64,000 nucleotides of DNA, taken from the NCBI GenBank assembly GCA_020809705.1, contig CP085830.1, forward strand, positions 682,001 to 746,000, read 5' to 3'. The notes below the pieces were generated by a model. The model was not told the origin of the DNA. It was given only the letters and a program-made list of their open reading frames with translations, and ran no database searches. Positions 1 to 10,846 of this stretch are shown here, in pieces. Every line of letters starts with the position of its first letter. The first letter of the stretch is position 1. This DNA comes from Calonectria ilicicola. Taxonomy: Eukaryota > Ascomycota > Sordariomycetes > Hypocreales > Nectriaceae. A program made the translations under genes and the position numbers.

Positions 1-755
1 AATGAGTATATACTACGATGGTAACCTACATTGTCCAATTCACCTATCTTCGATACAGCCGCTAATCCAAACTATTCAATCATAGTACCAAGTCGTCAGC
101 GCCGTATTGTCGAACCTACGCATACCCAAGCAATGTTTCCGATTATCGATGCGCAAGCGTATCCCAAACACGAGTGTCCAGCGTCTCATGGACATGGGAC
201 GGCGAGGATGAAACTGATGTTGGCTTCATTACCACAACTGGCTTTGCTGACGAGGCCGCAACCCTCACCGATATACGAAGCAATGCTGCGTCTCCGACTC
301 AATACGTAACCATCATTCACAGCTCTCCTGCATCGGACTCATCAAGTTCAAAGACCCCGGTAGGCCCTATTGTCGGCGGTGTGGTTGGTGGTCTGGCTGT
401 CGTGGGTGCGGTTGTCTTGGGTGCCATTTATCTCCTGCGTCACAGGCGAAAGCCCCAACCGGAGCAAGAGGCCCCCCAACGCTCTACAACTCAGCCTCCA
501 CAAGTTCAACCTGATATTCCGATGACGGAAACAAAGCCATATATGGGATCGCCTGCTCCATCGTACTCTGCCGTGCCGCCATTCCCTCCATCGTCAATTG
601 GTTCACCCGACCCGTCTCATTGGCACGAATCATCAGTTATTTCACCGCAACCGTCGACTGCTGCGCTGGCTACCCATGCTGAACTCAGTTCAAATGCCCT
701 TGATCGATCAGACTCGATTCATGAGTTACCTGGTGATGAGAGTAGCAGGCGCTAA
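1..755 (+). CDS. C-terminal part of a single-pass surface membrane protein (5' end outside window)
   Basis: Only the 3' part is in the window. I read exons 1..20 and 86..755; the 65-nt intron 21..85 starts GTAACC, has a GCTAATC branch-like site and ends CATAG, and its removal joins the frames through a Cys codon. The visible protein begins with a Cys-containing extracellular segment rich in Ser/Thr (motif YCRTYAYP, then SVSWTW), followed by a Ser-rich stalk. One transmembrane segment, a Gly/Val/Leu run after KTPVGPIVGG, is encoded at about 365..440. A basic stop-transfer stretch (RHRRK) and a Pro/Ser-rich cytoplasmic tail of about 100 residues follow. This layout matches fungal wall-sensor-like or Mid2/Wsc-like membrane proteins. 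That class is inferred from architecture; I do not recognise the specific family. Confidence 0.7.
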
Positions 756-1192
756 CCTGAGTAGCATGTTGTGAAGTGGGGCAAGGATCTAATTTAAAAT
801 ATGTATATCAAGTTTATTATTTTGCCAATTAATACAAATATTCCAATCTACATGCCAGATCAGGGATTTGGATAACCCTAGAGTTGAAGGTCATCATCAG
901 TGCCTGCATGTGGCCCACAGCCAGCCCTTATCCATGGGGGGCCGTACTCTGTGGCTGTTGATTGTGGCTTGCTTGGTCGCCCCCACGGTCAGCCACAATT
1001 GAGGATGCTAGTTAAGCAAAACGAGGATGCTGGTTAGACAAACCCAAAAGAAATGGCTGCTTTTTAGACAAAATGTTTTGCAGACACCACCACGACCCTT
1101 GAAATTTTTGACGGGCGCGTCGACGCGTCAAAAACCAAAACCTGACACAACAGCCCAGATTTGGCCCTTCATCAGCCCGCAAACCATACGCA
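756..1192. other. Intergenic, tandem spacer
   Basis: This separates the surface protein from the next gene on the same strand. It starts AT-rich (likely 3' end signals near 795..845) and becomes GC-richer before 1193. I see no gene or clear regulatory element. Confidence 0.5.
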
Positions 1193-4100
1193 ATGGCTTC
1201 TGAGCAGCATGCCGACGCCAGCGATGCGAAAAGCGACCTGAGCACCCAAGAATTCCATTCTGGCCTCGAGGATGATATTTACAACGCCCTCAAGGGCCTC
1301 AAGTCTTCCGGGTCCTTTGCCTCATTCCACGAACTGCCAAATGCCCCGCCCGCAGACCTTTTTGTCAATGAGGTCGGCGAGATCCAGATGCCGCTAGACG
1401 AGCCCCAAGCGCGCCAGCTGATTGCAAAATCTCGCCAGGCGCCCTATGGTAAGGGAAGTGAGACACTCGTCGACACATCGGTCCGCAACACCTGGGAGTT
1501 GGATGCATCACAGTTCACTTTCCGTAATCCTACGTGGATCTCTTACCTTCAGAACCTATGCACCACCGTCGCCCGTGATCTCGGCATCAATGCGCCCATT
1601 AAGGCCGAGATCTATAAGATGCTCATCTATGAAAGAGGCGCAATGTTCAAGGCTCATACAGAGTATGTGTCTCCCATACACTAACCATACATTTCTCCCC
1701 CGCTTCTAACTCTTGTCACCCAGTACTGAGAAAATCCCCGGCATGTTTGGGACTCTTATCATTAGCTTACCATCAACCCACCAAGGTGGAGAGCTGGTTT
1801 TAAAACATGGCTCCGAGAAAAAAGTCTTCAAGACTTGCACAAAGACCCAGTCTTTTGCCTGTTGGTACTCCGACGTCTCGCACCAGGTTCTTACCGTCAC
1901 TGCAGGCTACCGTTGGGTACTCACCTATAATCTTGCTCTTGACTTGGCCCAGCCGCGTCCATCTGCAGGCCTCCAGCGGAGCGAGACCCGGCCTCTGAGA
2001 CATGCTCTAAGACGCTGGCTGGCCGTGGATAAAAGTTCGCGCGAACACAAATATCTCTATCATGTGTTTGATCATGATTATACGGAAGCCAACATCTCAC
2101 TTGAAGCATTGAAAGCGCATGATTTAACCAGAATCCAAGTTTTAAACCAACTATCTAAGGAACTGCCCATTCAAATATTTTTCGGTCTGTTGGAAAAATC
2201 AGAAATGGGTACTTGCGAGGATGACAAGTACAGCAGGGGGAATTTCGGTCGGGGAAGTCGTTATGAGCGGCGAAGTCGCTATGATGATTATTATGATGAA
2301 GATGACGATGAAGAATTCTTTGATGACGCCAGCTTTCACGAGCTGGAGGAAGTTTTTGAAACCAACTATAATGTCAAGACCCTTGTTGACTTGAGTGGCA
2401 AAAAGGTGTCTGAGGGGCTCCTATTTGATCAAGATGATGTTCTTGAAAATGAGTGTTTCGAGGGGCTCAAGGCAGAGGAGTCTTATGAAGGCTACATGGG
2501 AAATTCCGTGAGTCGTTTTCCCTTTGTTCCAGACTGTGCGCACAGATGTCCGATGATATATGACACAGATGCTAACTACTAAATTTCTGTTTGCTTTGTT
2601 TTAGGGACCAACAGCCACACACTGGTATCGCAGAACGGTATGGCGTACTTGTCAAATTTTCATTCTCAGAACACCATCGCTCATTTACAAATCCAATAGG
2701 CTGTCGCAATCGTGCCACATGATTCTCTTGCTTCGTTTTTTTACGACAACAACAGCAGGGATTCAGGCCGGACCAACTTTCAGTCCCAGCTTCTCCATAT
2801 CCTCCACCAGCTTAAACCTGTAGGGAGCCCGGAATCTTTGGTTGATGCACTGATCGATTTCTGTCGACAAGCATGGGATACTTCAAACGAAAGGAGAGGT
2901 TACCATGGAAGGCAGGACAAGACTATGCACCCCAACTGTATTGAACATATCCTGAGGCTTGCCTTACGACACAAACGGTATGCCTTTTTCGCAGAGGCTG
3001 CGGGACGCCACAATGGGCGTCTCCCTTTGACTTTCTTTGAGTGGTTAAAGGTCTCGTTGCAAACGGGGGGCAATCCAGATGAACGGTTCAGATTAATTAA
3101 AAATGGGTAGGTTTGTCGTCTTGCTCTCCAGTCACCAGCAGCTGACACTAATAGGTTATTAATTGCCATGTCGTTATATCCATTTGCCAAACAGGTCGAG
3201 GCGGTGACAAAATTGTTATCGGTACCACGACAAACCCCAACTATGGATGATGCTGCTTACAGTGATATCGTCATTGACTGGGCTCGTGGAAGCCTCAAAG
3301 ACTTCCTCTGGTTCTCTGAACCTGCGGTTCTTGGTATCAAAGGAGGTTCGCTGATGGTGGACTTGACTCTTTATTTTCATGATCCTTGCGCGATGCTTTC
3401 AGATATGTACGCCGGTCCTAACTGTAATCGAAATTTTGCAGTGTAAATTGCTGACCACTTCTTCAGTGTGAAGTCAAAACTAGGCCAAAGTCAAATCGCT
3501 GCTTCCATCGCCTGTCGAATTGGCTTTTTAAACAGACTTCACGAGCTATGCACGAAGGGCGATCTGCCCCTAGAGCAGTGCAGGCATAATTTTAGCACAG
3601 TCTTTGACTGTTTGACCTCCTTTTCCGATTTGAAGCAGACCCGAGGGAAGACCGATAGCCCTGCAGCGGCGAAAAGGCCGCGATTGCGTGGGACAAAAGG
3701 AGACGACGCTGAAAATTCCAATCTCCCCACAACCATCGACTATAAACAGCTAGTCGAGTTTTTCTCTACTATTATTAAAATGGACACTGGCACAGACAAC
3801 TTCCTCGCAAGCCTAGTTTCTAAAATCACTCAAGAGACTTCACAGTTCACATCTGATCGACTTCATTACCTATGGGTGCCATTTTTGCAAGAAGTCGTTC
3901 TCATCTTCGTATCCAATGGCATAGCTCTTGATACAGACTGCTGTAAGCAGCTGTTTTCTACCATCCTCAACGCGTATGTTGATAAATACATCGGGCGGGG
4001 GCCACCGGATAGCGGAAGCCTAGCTATGAGCCCCGTTAATTGCTCCTGCGAGGATTGCAGCGTTCTCAATAAATTCCTCACTAACCCTAACAAGGACGTA

Positions 4101-4529
4101 GCCCATTATCCTGCTAGCAGATATCAACGCGCGCATCTGCACCAAGCGATTGACAAGGCGGGCCTCGACTGCGCTCATGAAACGCTGAGGTCTGCTGAGC
4201 CCCAAACTATTGTGGTGACAAAAAAGCCTGCAGATAGAAAAGCAAGACAGGACTGGACCTCACGGCGCTCAAAAGCCGCTAAGCAGCTTGGTACCTTTAA
4301 CCACAGCTATCTGAAACTACTTTTAGGTCCGGAGTTTATGAAAATTTTAAATCTGGAGCAAGTTTCATCGAGGTTGCCAATACGGACCTTGGCTCAGCAG
4401 TTGGCCACAACGCAGCCTGATCAAGCACCAGCTGAAAGTAGTTCGCAGGGTCTAGCTCAGCCTACAGTGGCAGGAGAGAAGCGGAAGCGCCCAGCAGAGA
4501 CTAGAATCCTTGATTTAACTAGCGACTAG
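1193..4529 (+). CDS. Large 2OG-Fe(II) oxygenase-like protein
   Basis: Six exons: 1193..1662, 1724..2507, 2605..2637, 2700..3106, 3155..3406, 3467..4529, giving 1002 aa. All introns are GT-AG of 48-97 nt, and exon 3 is only 33 nt. The N-terminal third looks like a prolyl-4-hydroxylase-type 2-oxoglutarate/Fe(II) domain: KAHTDTEK supplies the HxD pair (about H155, D157), GTLIISLPSTHQGG follows, and SDVSHQVL (about H210) with GYRW (about R220) supplies the distal His and the 2OG-binding Arg. The intron at 1663 splits the HxD motif, and splicing restores the Asp. A very acidic stretch (YDEDDDEEFFDD) lies in exon 2. The C-terminal ~600 residues have no domain I recognise; near the end is a basic KRKRP-type segment that could be a nuclear signal. 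Substrate unknown. The fold call is good; the function is open. Confidence 0.85.
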
Positions 4530-4697
4530 TGGAACTGCTACGATGAGCGTTGAGAGCTCAAGCATCAGGTATCGGGTAGTATGGGCAATATTGAAAAGAA
4601 GCCTTCTGTTGCATCAATAGTTTTAACTTTTCAAATGAAATAAGAAATACGCGTCTACGCTGTGAATCTTTCGTAACTCGCGCTGTCATATTCCCTG

Positions 4698-6898
4698 CTA
4701 AGTTACAACAAGAGATTTTGTTGAGTGGTTAGAAAGCAAATCAACGCCATAAATCTCAAAAATCCTAGGCGAGGCCTTAAAAATGCCAATCCGCTCATAC
4801 CCTTCCGTTGTCGGTGCTCTCCTCAAGACCAGAGCAACGTCGGGACAAACTATGAGCAACAGGAGATCGCTCTTGTCCGGAACATGGTGGTCACCCTCGG
4901 CGCTGAGAACATAGTCGGGATAAAATGGGAATTCCATTCGCCCAAGACGATCATGTCGAAAAACAATTTCATATCTGAGTGGGTCATGCTCGGATCGCAA
5001 GTCTATCCCATGTGTACCCACTAGAAAGCTGATGTACTTCAAGGTAGAATACACAGTAAGTGCGGTAGTCACGAGTTTGCTCGACCGAATTTCGCCAAAA
5101 GTGTTGGCGCTTGCTCTATCGGTAACACAATACAGGTTGGGCTGGCTAATCTCTCGGGGCGAGAAGGAGGAAAGCTCATTTTGAGTCCAGTACTTTACTC
5201 GAGAAGTTGTTGAAACCCAGGACCACGTAGGCCCACGGTAAACTGGTGGCCTAGTCGTGCCAAGCTCAAGCTTCTCTACTCTCCAAAGGAGATCTGCATG
5301 GAGACTGTCCGACCATAAGCCCCCGTGGTACGTGTTATAATTCAATGCGGTTCGTTGAGCAAGTCCTGACAGTGCGGGCAAGCAATCGGTAGGTTTAGTC
5401 AGGCGTAATGCCGAGTACTCTTCCACAACCCTGCGCCAATCTTCTGGGTTCCTTTCACGAATTTGGCTGTGTGAAGACACCTTCGGATATAATCTTGTCA
5501 ATCATAATACATAGTTGGTGGGCATGGATGCTTCCTACATTATTTGATGACTTAGAAAGTCTCAACGAATTCATGCCACTGTCGATTTGACAGGTTATAG
5601 GGTTTACTGAGTATGCAGGAGGCTTTGAGGAACCCATTTCATTCTGACAGTCATCAAGCTTTTTTTCATGTTCTTCTTCGGGCTCGACAAGCTCGTGGGC
5701 TCTGAGTATCGATGCAAAGCGTTGTTTGACGCTGGGATCTGTTCCCATACCCCCGCATTCGCACCAGGTTCCAGAACCGCACTCCCATATGATCTCCTCA
5801 TCGCCAAAATGAAGCGTTCTCGGAGAGAGAATTCGTTCTTGGAATACCCAGCCGCGGCTGATGAGTGGGTTTCGACGCATAGATGCTTCAGTTGCAGGTG
5901 TAGCCCAGTGGTGTAGCTTCCGACGGACTAGCACTTGGGAATGTCTTGTTCTTGAAGAAAATTCCACTTTGTGCTCTTGAACATTAGTAGGAACAGCAGG
6001 GAAACAACCAGCGGATTCATTTTCTGCGGCGGTCGCAGCCAGAGTAATGTATGAATTTTGGTAAATGTCTGCCATTTTAGCAGACTCCAGCTGCCAGTCC
6101 GAAATATCATCTTGAATAATGCACAATGCATCAATCCATAGATAGGCAATTCCCAATTTCAGACAATACAAGATGCTATCCTGAAATGTTTTTGGTATGG
6201 TTTCCCAAAGGATTCCTTTCATTCCCTCGTCAATGTTTTGGGTGGTTGTGGTAAACGAACTCTGAGATCCCCAGCAGTGGCTGAGGGTTGCATATCGGCT
6301 CGGTGTAGACTGTCCTTGTTTTAATTTGACTGTGATGCAGCCACCCATTGACTGCTCGAAAGCTAGTATTCGATGTGGTAGCTGCACTATCCCAGCTGAT
6401 GGGCAGTTTTCATGGCGCTGGAGACAATCGTCCAGAAGTGAGGCTACCCAGTCCAGCGATTTCTGCTTCAAAGGATGCCCACGAATCGACGGTTTCGGCT
6501 TTATAGCATTACATAAATTGGTAAATGTGCCTGGGAAAATCAGCCAAAGGATATTCCAAGGATTCCCACTACCTACTCTTCTCCGGCCAGAAAAGTTCCA
6601 GTGAAATCTTTGGATCATCATTTGTAAAATAAAGTTCAATAGTCAGGGATTCATTTGGGTGGCGAGAGGATAGCCCGTATATGCAGACTTTGCGGATGTC
6701 ACTGCTAAGGGTCCAAGAAGGGCTTTCGAACTTTTTAATACTTGCAAGAATTAAAGAGCATGTTGCGCAAGCCCACAAATGAATAGACTGTGTCAGCTTT
6801 GCGGGTGCAAATTCGAGGGCCAATCGAGGGTAACTTGGGTCGTCGCCCTTTTGAAGACCATGACACAAAGTACAGCCAGCCATTTCGATCCAAGCCAA
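4698..6898 (-). CDS. HET-domain protein
   Basis: Three exons on the minus strand: 6577..6898, 5539..6530, 4698..5480, giving 698 aa. Intron 6531..6576 is 46 nt (GTAGGT..CCCAG). Intron 5481..5538 is 58 nt (GTAGGA..GAAG) and was chosen because it joins the two frames in phase. The N-terminus has a CTLCHGL Cys pair, as in many HET proteins. The HET domain follows: YATLSHCWG, then YLWIDALCIIQDD with SAKMADIYQNSYITLAA, then RGWVFQERILSPRTLHF. After the domain comes the usual W..VVEEYSALRLT / LPALSGLA segment. HET domains act in heterokaryon incompatibility and programmed cell death when allelic partners differ. It lies next to a second HET gene in the same direction, and allorecognition is the likely context. 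The allele partner is unknown. Confidence 0.88.
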
Positions 6899-7276
6899 AA
6901 TGCTGATTGCTTTTCAATGGAATCGGTTGATTCCGAGAACCGAACTTTTGGTAACAATTTGGGACTGCTTTGGAGAAACGGACTCTCAACTACACCGTTC
7001 ATGGAGTCTGCAATCGTAACACCACGCTGACCCAGAGCGCGACCACGAACCATGTGACTGATGGCGGTATGTCCTGGCAGAATCCTTCAGTTGAAATCAC
7101 GTGGCACGAAGAGTGTCAACACTCGCCAGCCCTCTCCTACCTTCTTGTTCCGAGAGAGGTTGGAATGCTCTGCATTAAATATGATGCCAAAAAATGAGAA
7201 ACAATCTCACTGTAACAGACAGGTCCTCTAGATCCAGCATTTAGTGTAGATATGGTATTAATGTCTTTTTTGTTTC
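6899..7276. other. Intergenic between two HET genes
   Basis: This holds the promoter of the HET gene at 4698..6898 and the 3' flank of the HET gene at 7277..8896. I see no further gene or repeat. Confidence 0.5.
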
Positions 7277-8896
7277 TCATAGCGGACCTCTATTTTGCCT
7301 ATTATCTACTCGCCAGCTGGGGTTGACTGGTATCAAGGAAACGAACAAGTGGCATTTGCTGCTCCTTGTCCTCCGTTTCGAAGCAACCGAAACATATGTG
7401 CCCGTTGGCAAAAGCGAAATTGCCCGGTCAGATTCATCCTCGAGGGGCCCCAGTTTCCATATTGTCTCTGCAACCGCATCTAGCGGTGCGTCCGGTATAA
7501 ATTTGCGAATCTTACAGGCCCAGGGTCCGTGAAATAAACTAAATGCCGCAACAAAACGATGAACCATTGAGCCGTCTTTTTCCACGCCAAATACCATGAC
7601 AAAAAATTCTGGGCATGTAGCAAGATCCAGCTCAGTTGCGTATAAGCCTTCATTTTGTTGCTGTAGGTGGCATTCGGGGTATATGTCTAGAATAGAGAGG
7701 CGCTCTTCTGGTGTTGACTTGAGCCAAATTTTGAAATCCAATGCTCTTAGCGGAATGGAAGGCACTGAAAGATCTGTAAAAACAGCCATTTGTAAATCTT
7801 CTGCCCGGAATTCTTCCAGATTGCTTTCGGTGTTGACGATATCCACACACCCCACTCCAACCCTGTAATATTTGTGATCATCTTGTAGCAGGCTTAGAGG
7901 AAGACAGACCAAGCCGTCGTTGTGTGTTAGGTAAATCCAAGCCAGTTTGGAGCCACTAGCCACTTTCTTGGTATGAACAGTCATTTGAAGACCTCGAGGT
8001 GTGACTTCGGGCGGCCGAGCATGTTGAAGAATATCCTTGATGACAATTTGCGAAGCTACAATATCAGAATATTTGCAAAGCCCGCCAGTTCGTATTGGTA
8101 CTCCAGCGATGGGAAAGCAGTGGGGTGAGTCGCAGAGGAGTCCTGTTGTGTCGTGGAAATTTGCGGCTCGCCAGAGGAAGATGCTGTAATCTACTTCTCG
8201 CTTCAATATCTCTTCCTGCAGCCTGATAAAGGCCCTTCTTCCCTCGCCGTACATCAGGGGCATGTTGATGTCGAAAATTCCCAGTAGGCAATAAGCCATG
8301 TCTTCTTCCCTCGTGGTATTGCGTTTTGAAGCCCACGACATCTTCTGCGCGACAGAATAATGTTCCAGCGACCTGTCTTGCAGCAGAACCTCTGTCGGAA
8401 TGGACGTGATTCCCGATATGGCCTCCTGCAGGCTCCACTTTGTTCCCAATTCCGACCAGTCTTCGGCGTAGAATTCCACCTCGCGTGGAGCAATCAGCTC
8501 CTGCAGGCACCATCCTCTAGTGAACCAGCGCGCGCCTTGAAACAGGTGATGGTCCAAAAAGGGGTCGGTAGGCGGCACGTCATAGAGGTAGACGTAGCAG
8601 ACATCGGCCTGCTTATACCACTTGTACATGGAGTTGACGGCCTCGGACAGCTCTGCGCTGGACGACTTGTCAATGCAGCAGGTATCGATCCAGACCCAGT
8701 CGAGGTCGTCCCGCACGGCTTGCGCGCAGCAGGCCCTGATTTTGGCGAATCCCTTTAGGCGCTCATGGTCAGGCTGGTACATGTCCCCATAGGAAACCTC
8801 TTCGGAATCCCACGTGTGCGACAAAATGGCGTATGGCGGGATGTCGTCCCCGACAAATTCAGCGAATTCATAACTGACTGAATGCAGCAATCGCAT
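7277..8896 (-). CDS. HET-domain protein of the HET-E/HET-D N-terminal type
   Basis: A single exon of 539 aa. It opens with MRLLHSVSYEF, the usual start of this HET subclass. PPYAILSHTWDSEEVSY, then WVWIDTCCIDKSSSAELSEAVNSM, then RWFTRGWCLQELIAP are the core HET motifs. The conserved SWASKRNTTREEDMAYCL / GIFDINMPLMYGEG block that normally follows the HET domain is present. In HET-E-like proteins this N-terminus is fused to NACHT and WD40 repeats. Here the ORF ends after a ~250-residue C-terminal region without nucleotide-binding or repeat motifs, so this is a stand-alone HET protein. Expected role: cell-death effector in non-self recognition. It is codirectional with the HET gene downstream, but the two belong to different HET subclasses and are not a recent tandem copy. 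Confidence 0.9.
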   Translation of the reverse strand: MRLLHSVSYEFAEFVGDDIPPYAILSHTWDSEEVSYGDMYQPDHERLKGFAKIRACCAQAVRDDLDWVWIDTCCIDKSSSAELSEAVNSMYKWYKQADVCYVYLYDVPPTDPFLDHHLFQGARWFTRGWCLQELIAPREVEFYAEDWSELGTKWSLQEAISGITSIPTEVLLQDRSLEHYSVAQKMSWASKRNTTREEDMAYCLLGIFDINMPLMYGEGRRAFIRLQEEILKREVDYSIFLWRAANFHDTTGLLCDSPHCFPIAGVPIRTGGLCKYSDIVASQIVIKDILQHARPPEVTPRGLQMTVHTKKVASGSKLAWIYLTHNDGLVCLPLSLLQDDHKYYRVGVGCVDIVNTESNLEEFRAEDLQMAVFTDLSVPSIPLRALDFKIWLKSTPEERLSILDIYPECHLQQQNEGLYATELDLATCPEFFVMVFGVEKDGSMVHRFVAAFSLFHGPWACKIRKFIPDAPLDAVAETIWKLGPLEDESDRAISLLPTGTYVSVASKRRTRSSKCHLFVSLIPVNPSWRVDNRQNRGPL

Positions 8897-9426
8897 CCTG
8901 GCCAGACAGAAGTGTTCCCGGGATTGCGAGTGTGTATGTAGGGCTGTCGGGGCGGAGGTGTGGAGAAGATATCACCGACGCTTGCGGAGCTGGGCGAGAG
9001 TCACGTTATTCATGACGCATGCGCCGGAAATGGACCATGATGCTGCCAGCCCATCATGAGGAAGTATTCTGTCGCTCTAACACGTCTAAAACACCATCAA
9101 GATGGCCTCTGCTTTGCATTATCCCTGGTTTCAATTCATATTCGGCGCGTGTCGCGAGCCCTGTTCGCATTTTGCCAAATCACATGAAATTTCAGCTGAG
9201 TTGCCCAAAATGGAAATGTGGCGTTCCATCTCCCACCCTGGGACTGCCACATGGCGACGATAATACCCTGTTATACCCTGGTACGGGCCCTTAGATGGGC
9301 CTTAGTATGACTGTTAAGACACTCAAAGCTGGATGCAGATGTGATTAATCGCTTTTCAGGCCGTCCTCTAAGAATGCCCAAGCACCTAGGTACAAGCGTT
9401 CATCCTGCCCACGTCTGCATCATGCA
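8897..9426. other. Intergenic
   Basis: 5' flank of the HET gene and 3' flank of the SMP-30 gene. Short ORFs here resemble no protein I know. Nothing else seen. Confidence 0.5.
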
Positions 9427-10347
9427 TCATATTACTCCCCTGTGCTCCCAATCAACAGTGAGGATCGAGCCAGACTGGCTTTCGACAATGAACAAAGTCC
9501 TCAAATCTGGGCCACCCCATGTAAGATTCGTTGTGCCGTGGCCAACAGCCTTCGTATCAATCGTAATTCGAGGCGACCCATCCTTGTTGTGAACAAATAC
9601 AGCCCCCAATGTTGAATGCGCGACAAAAACATTCCCTTCTTCGTCTATCGCCATTCCATCCGGCCCCCCAACTCCAAAGTAGCTAGAAAATCGTCCAGTC
9701 CTTTGCACACTGCCGTCTGGATACAGCGGCGCCAGCCAGACACTGTTATCCCTCGTCATGGCCACAAAAAGGCTAGTCCCGGTCACATCCAGAGCCAAAC
9801 CATTCGGCGACGGGCAATTTCGAAGTAGAACATCAACTCTTCCATCATTTCCAATCCTATAGACCTTTCCTGTTGGGTCTTGGAGTCCGCTCATTCCTTG
9901 ATCTGTAAAAATAATGCTGCCATCCTGTGAGATGATCAAGTCGTTTGGGCCTTTTAACCGCTCTCCATTGAAGCGATCCATGACAGTAGATAAGGATTTT
10001 GTTTCTGGGTCCAAAGACAAGATTCCCTGCTTAAAATCGGCGATAACAAGTTTTTTCCACTCAGGGTGCCATGCAAGGCCATTTGGCTCTCCGTCATACT
10101 GGAGGATCAAAGTCCACGCCCTAGACTCAATGTCGACAGCGAAAATGCGGCCATAGGGGATATCGACCAAGAACAATGTATTGCCGACAATTACCGGCCC
10201 TTCCAAAAAGCAGTCTAGGGGCCGGCCTCTTTTCTGATTTTTAGAGTGCTCTGACATACCTGGAGTGCGGTGTTCAGTGGGTAATGTCGTCAATACCACA
10301 GGCACCAAAGCCTGTGGAGCGCGACACCAGCAAAGATTCGCCATCAT
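9427..10347 (-). CDS. SMP-30/gluconolactonase-like beta-propeller enzyme
   Basis: A single exon of 306 aa, the normal size for the SMP-30/gluconolaconase/LRE family. The metal-site residues are spread over the propeller as expected: Glu in CFLEGP, Asn in KGPNDLIIS, Asn in SPNGLALDV and Asp in GPDGMAIDEEGNVF. Such enzymes hydrolyse sugar lactones or other lactones and are usually cytosolic. I see no clear signal peptide. The true start could be M1 or M2; the conserved region begins about residue 19 (LTTLP). It is divergent from an MFS carrier across a 499-bp intergenic region, so the pair may share a promoter and handle uptake plus hydrolysis of one substrate. That pairing is inference. Confidence 0.85.
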   Translation of the reverse strand: MMANLCWCRAPQALVPVVLTTLPTEHRTPGMSEHSKNQKRGRPLDCFLEGPVIVGNTLFLVDIPYGRIFAVDIESRAWTLILQYDGEPNGLAWHPEWKKLVIADFKQGILSLDPETKSLSTVMDRFNGERLKGPNDLIISQDGSIIFTDQGMSGLQDPTGKVYRIGNDGRVDVLLRNCPSPNGLALDVTGTSLFVAMTRDNSVWLAPLYPDGSVQRTGRFSSYFGVGGPDGMAIDEEGNVFVAHSTLGAVFVHNKDGSPRITIDTKAVGHGTTNLTWGGPDLRTLFIVESQSGSILTVDWEHRGVI

Positions 10348-10846
10348 GAATATTTCGCAAATATCCCATAAAGTCTATTCTGATCAGATTGATTTTGTAG
10401 TCTCTATGATCAAAGCAGATTCGCGACGTTCATTATGTAATAACAGTCCTGCAACCAGCGGGGACTCTCCACACGGACAAATTCCGTCAGTCGCACATCG
10501 GAGTTTCTCCGTCAAAGCTAATCTGCCGTCTTCTTATAGGTCAGGACATGCCCCAATGTACCTAGAAAGCTACATATATCCTCAAAGCTTCACGGCACAT
10601 CCTAGATGAGATGATTTCATTGACAGGGTAGACGGACATTCTCCGATCAGACCATAGTGAAGTCAAGTTGCGGTGTTGTTAGGGCGGAGCCTACCCCAGA
10701 TTCCCCAGATTCGCGAGGGCCAAGAGGAAAGATCCCAAGAAGATGCAACATATAAATAAGTAGACAGTCATTTCCTTGCTACGAATACCAAATACTCCAT
10801 GGCAATCATTTGATACACCCTGATTTTGCCCTTTCCATCAGATTCA
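10348..10846. promoter_or_regulatory. Divergent promoter region, SMP-30 gene / MFS transporter
   Basis: The only intergenic DNA between the two divergent start codons (10347 on minus, 10847 on plus). A TATA-like TATAAATA lies at 10751..10758, about 90 bp before the MFS start. No operator is assigned. Confidence 0.45.

Noticed and set aside
8360..8758. 132-codon ORF on plus
   Set aside because: Antisense to the HET domain of the gene at 7277..8896, which has clear conserved motifs.
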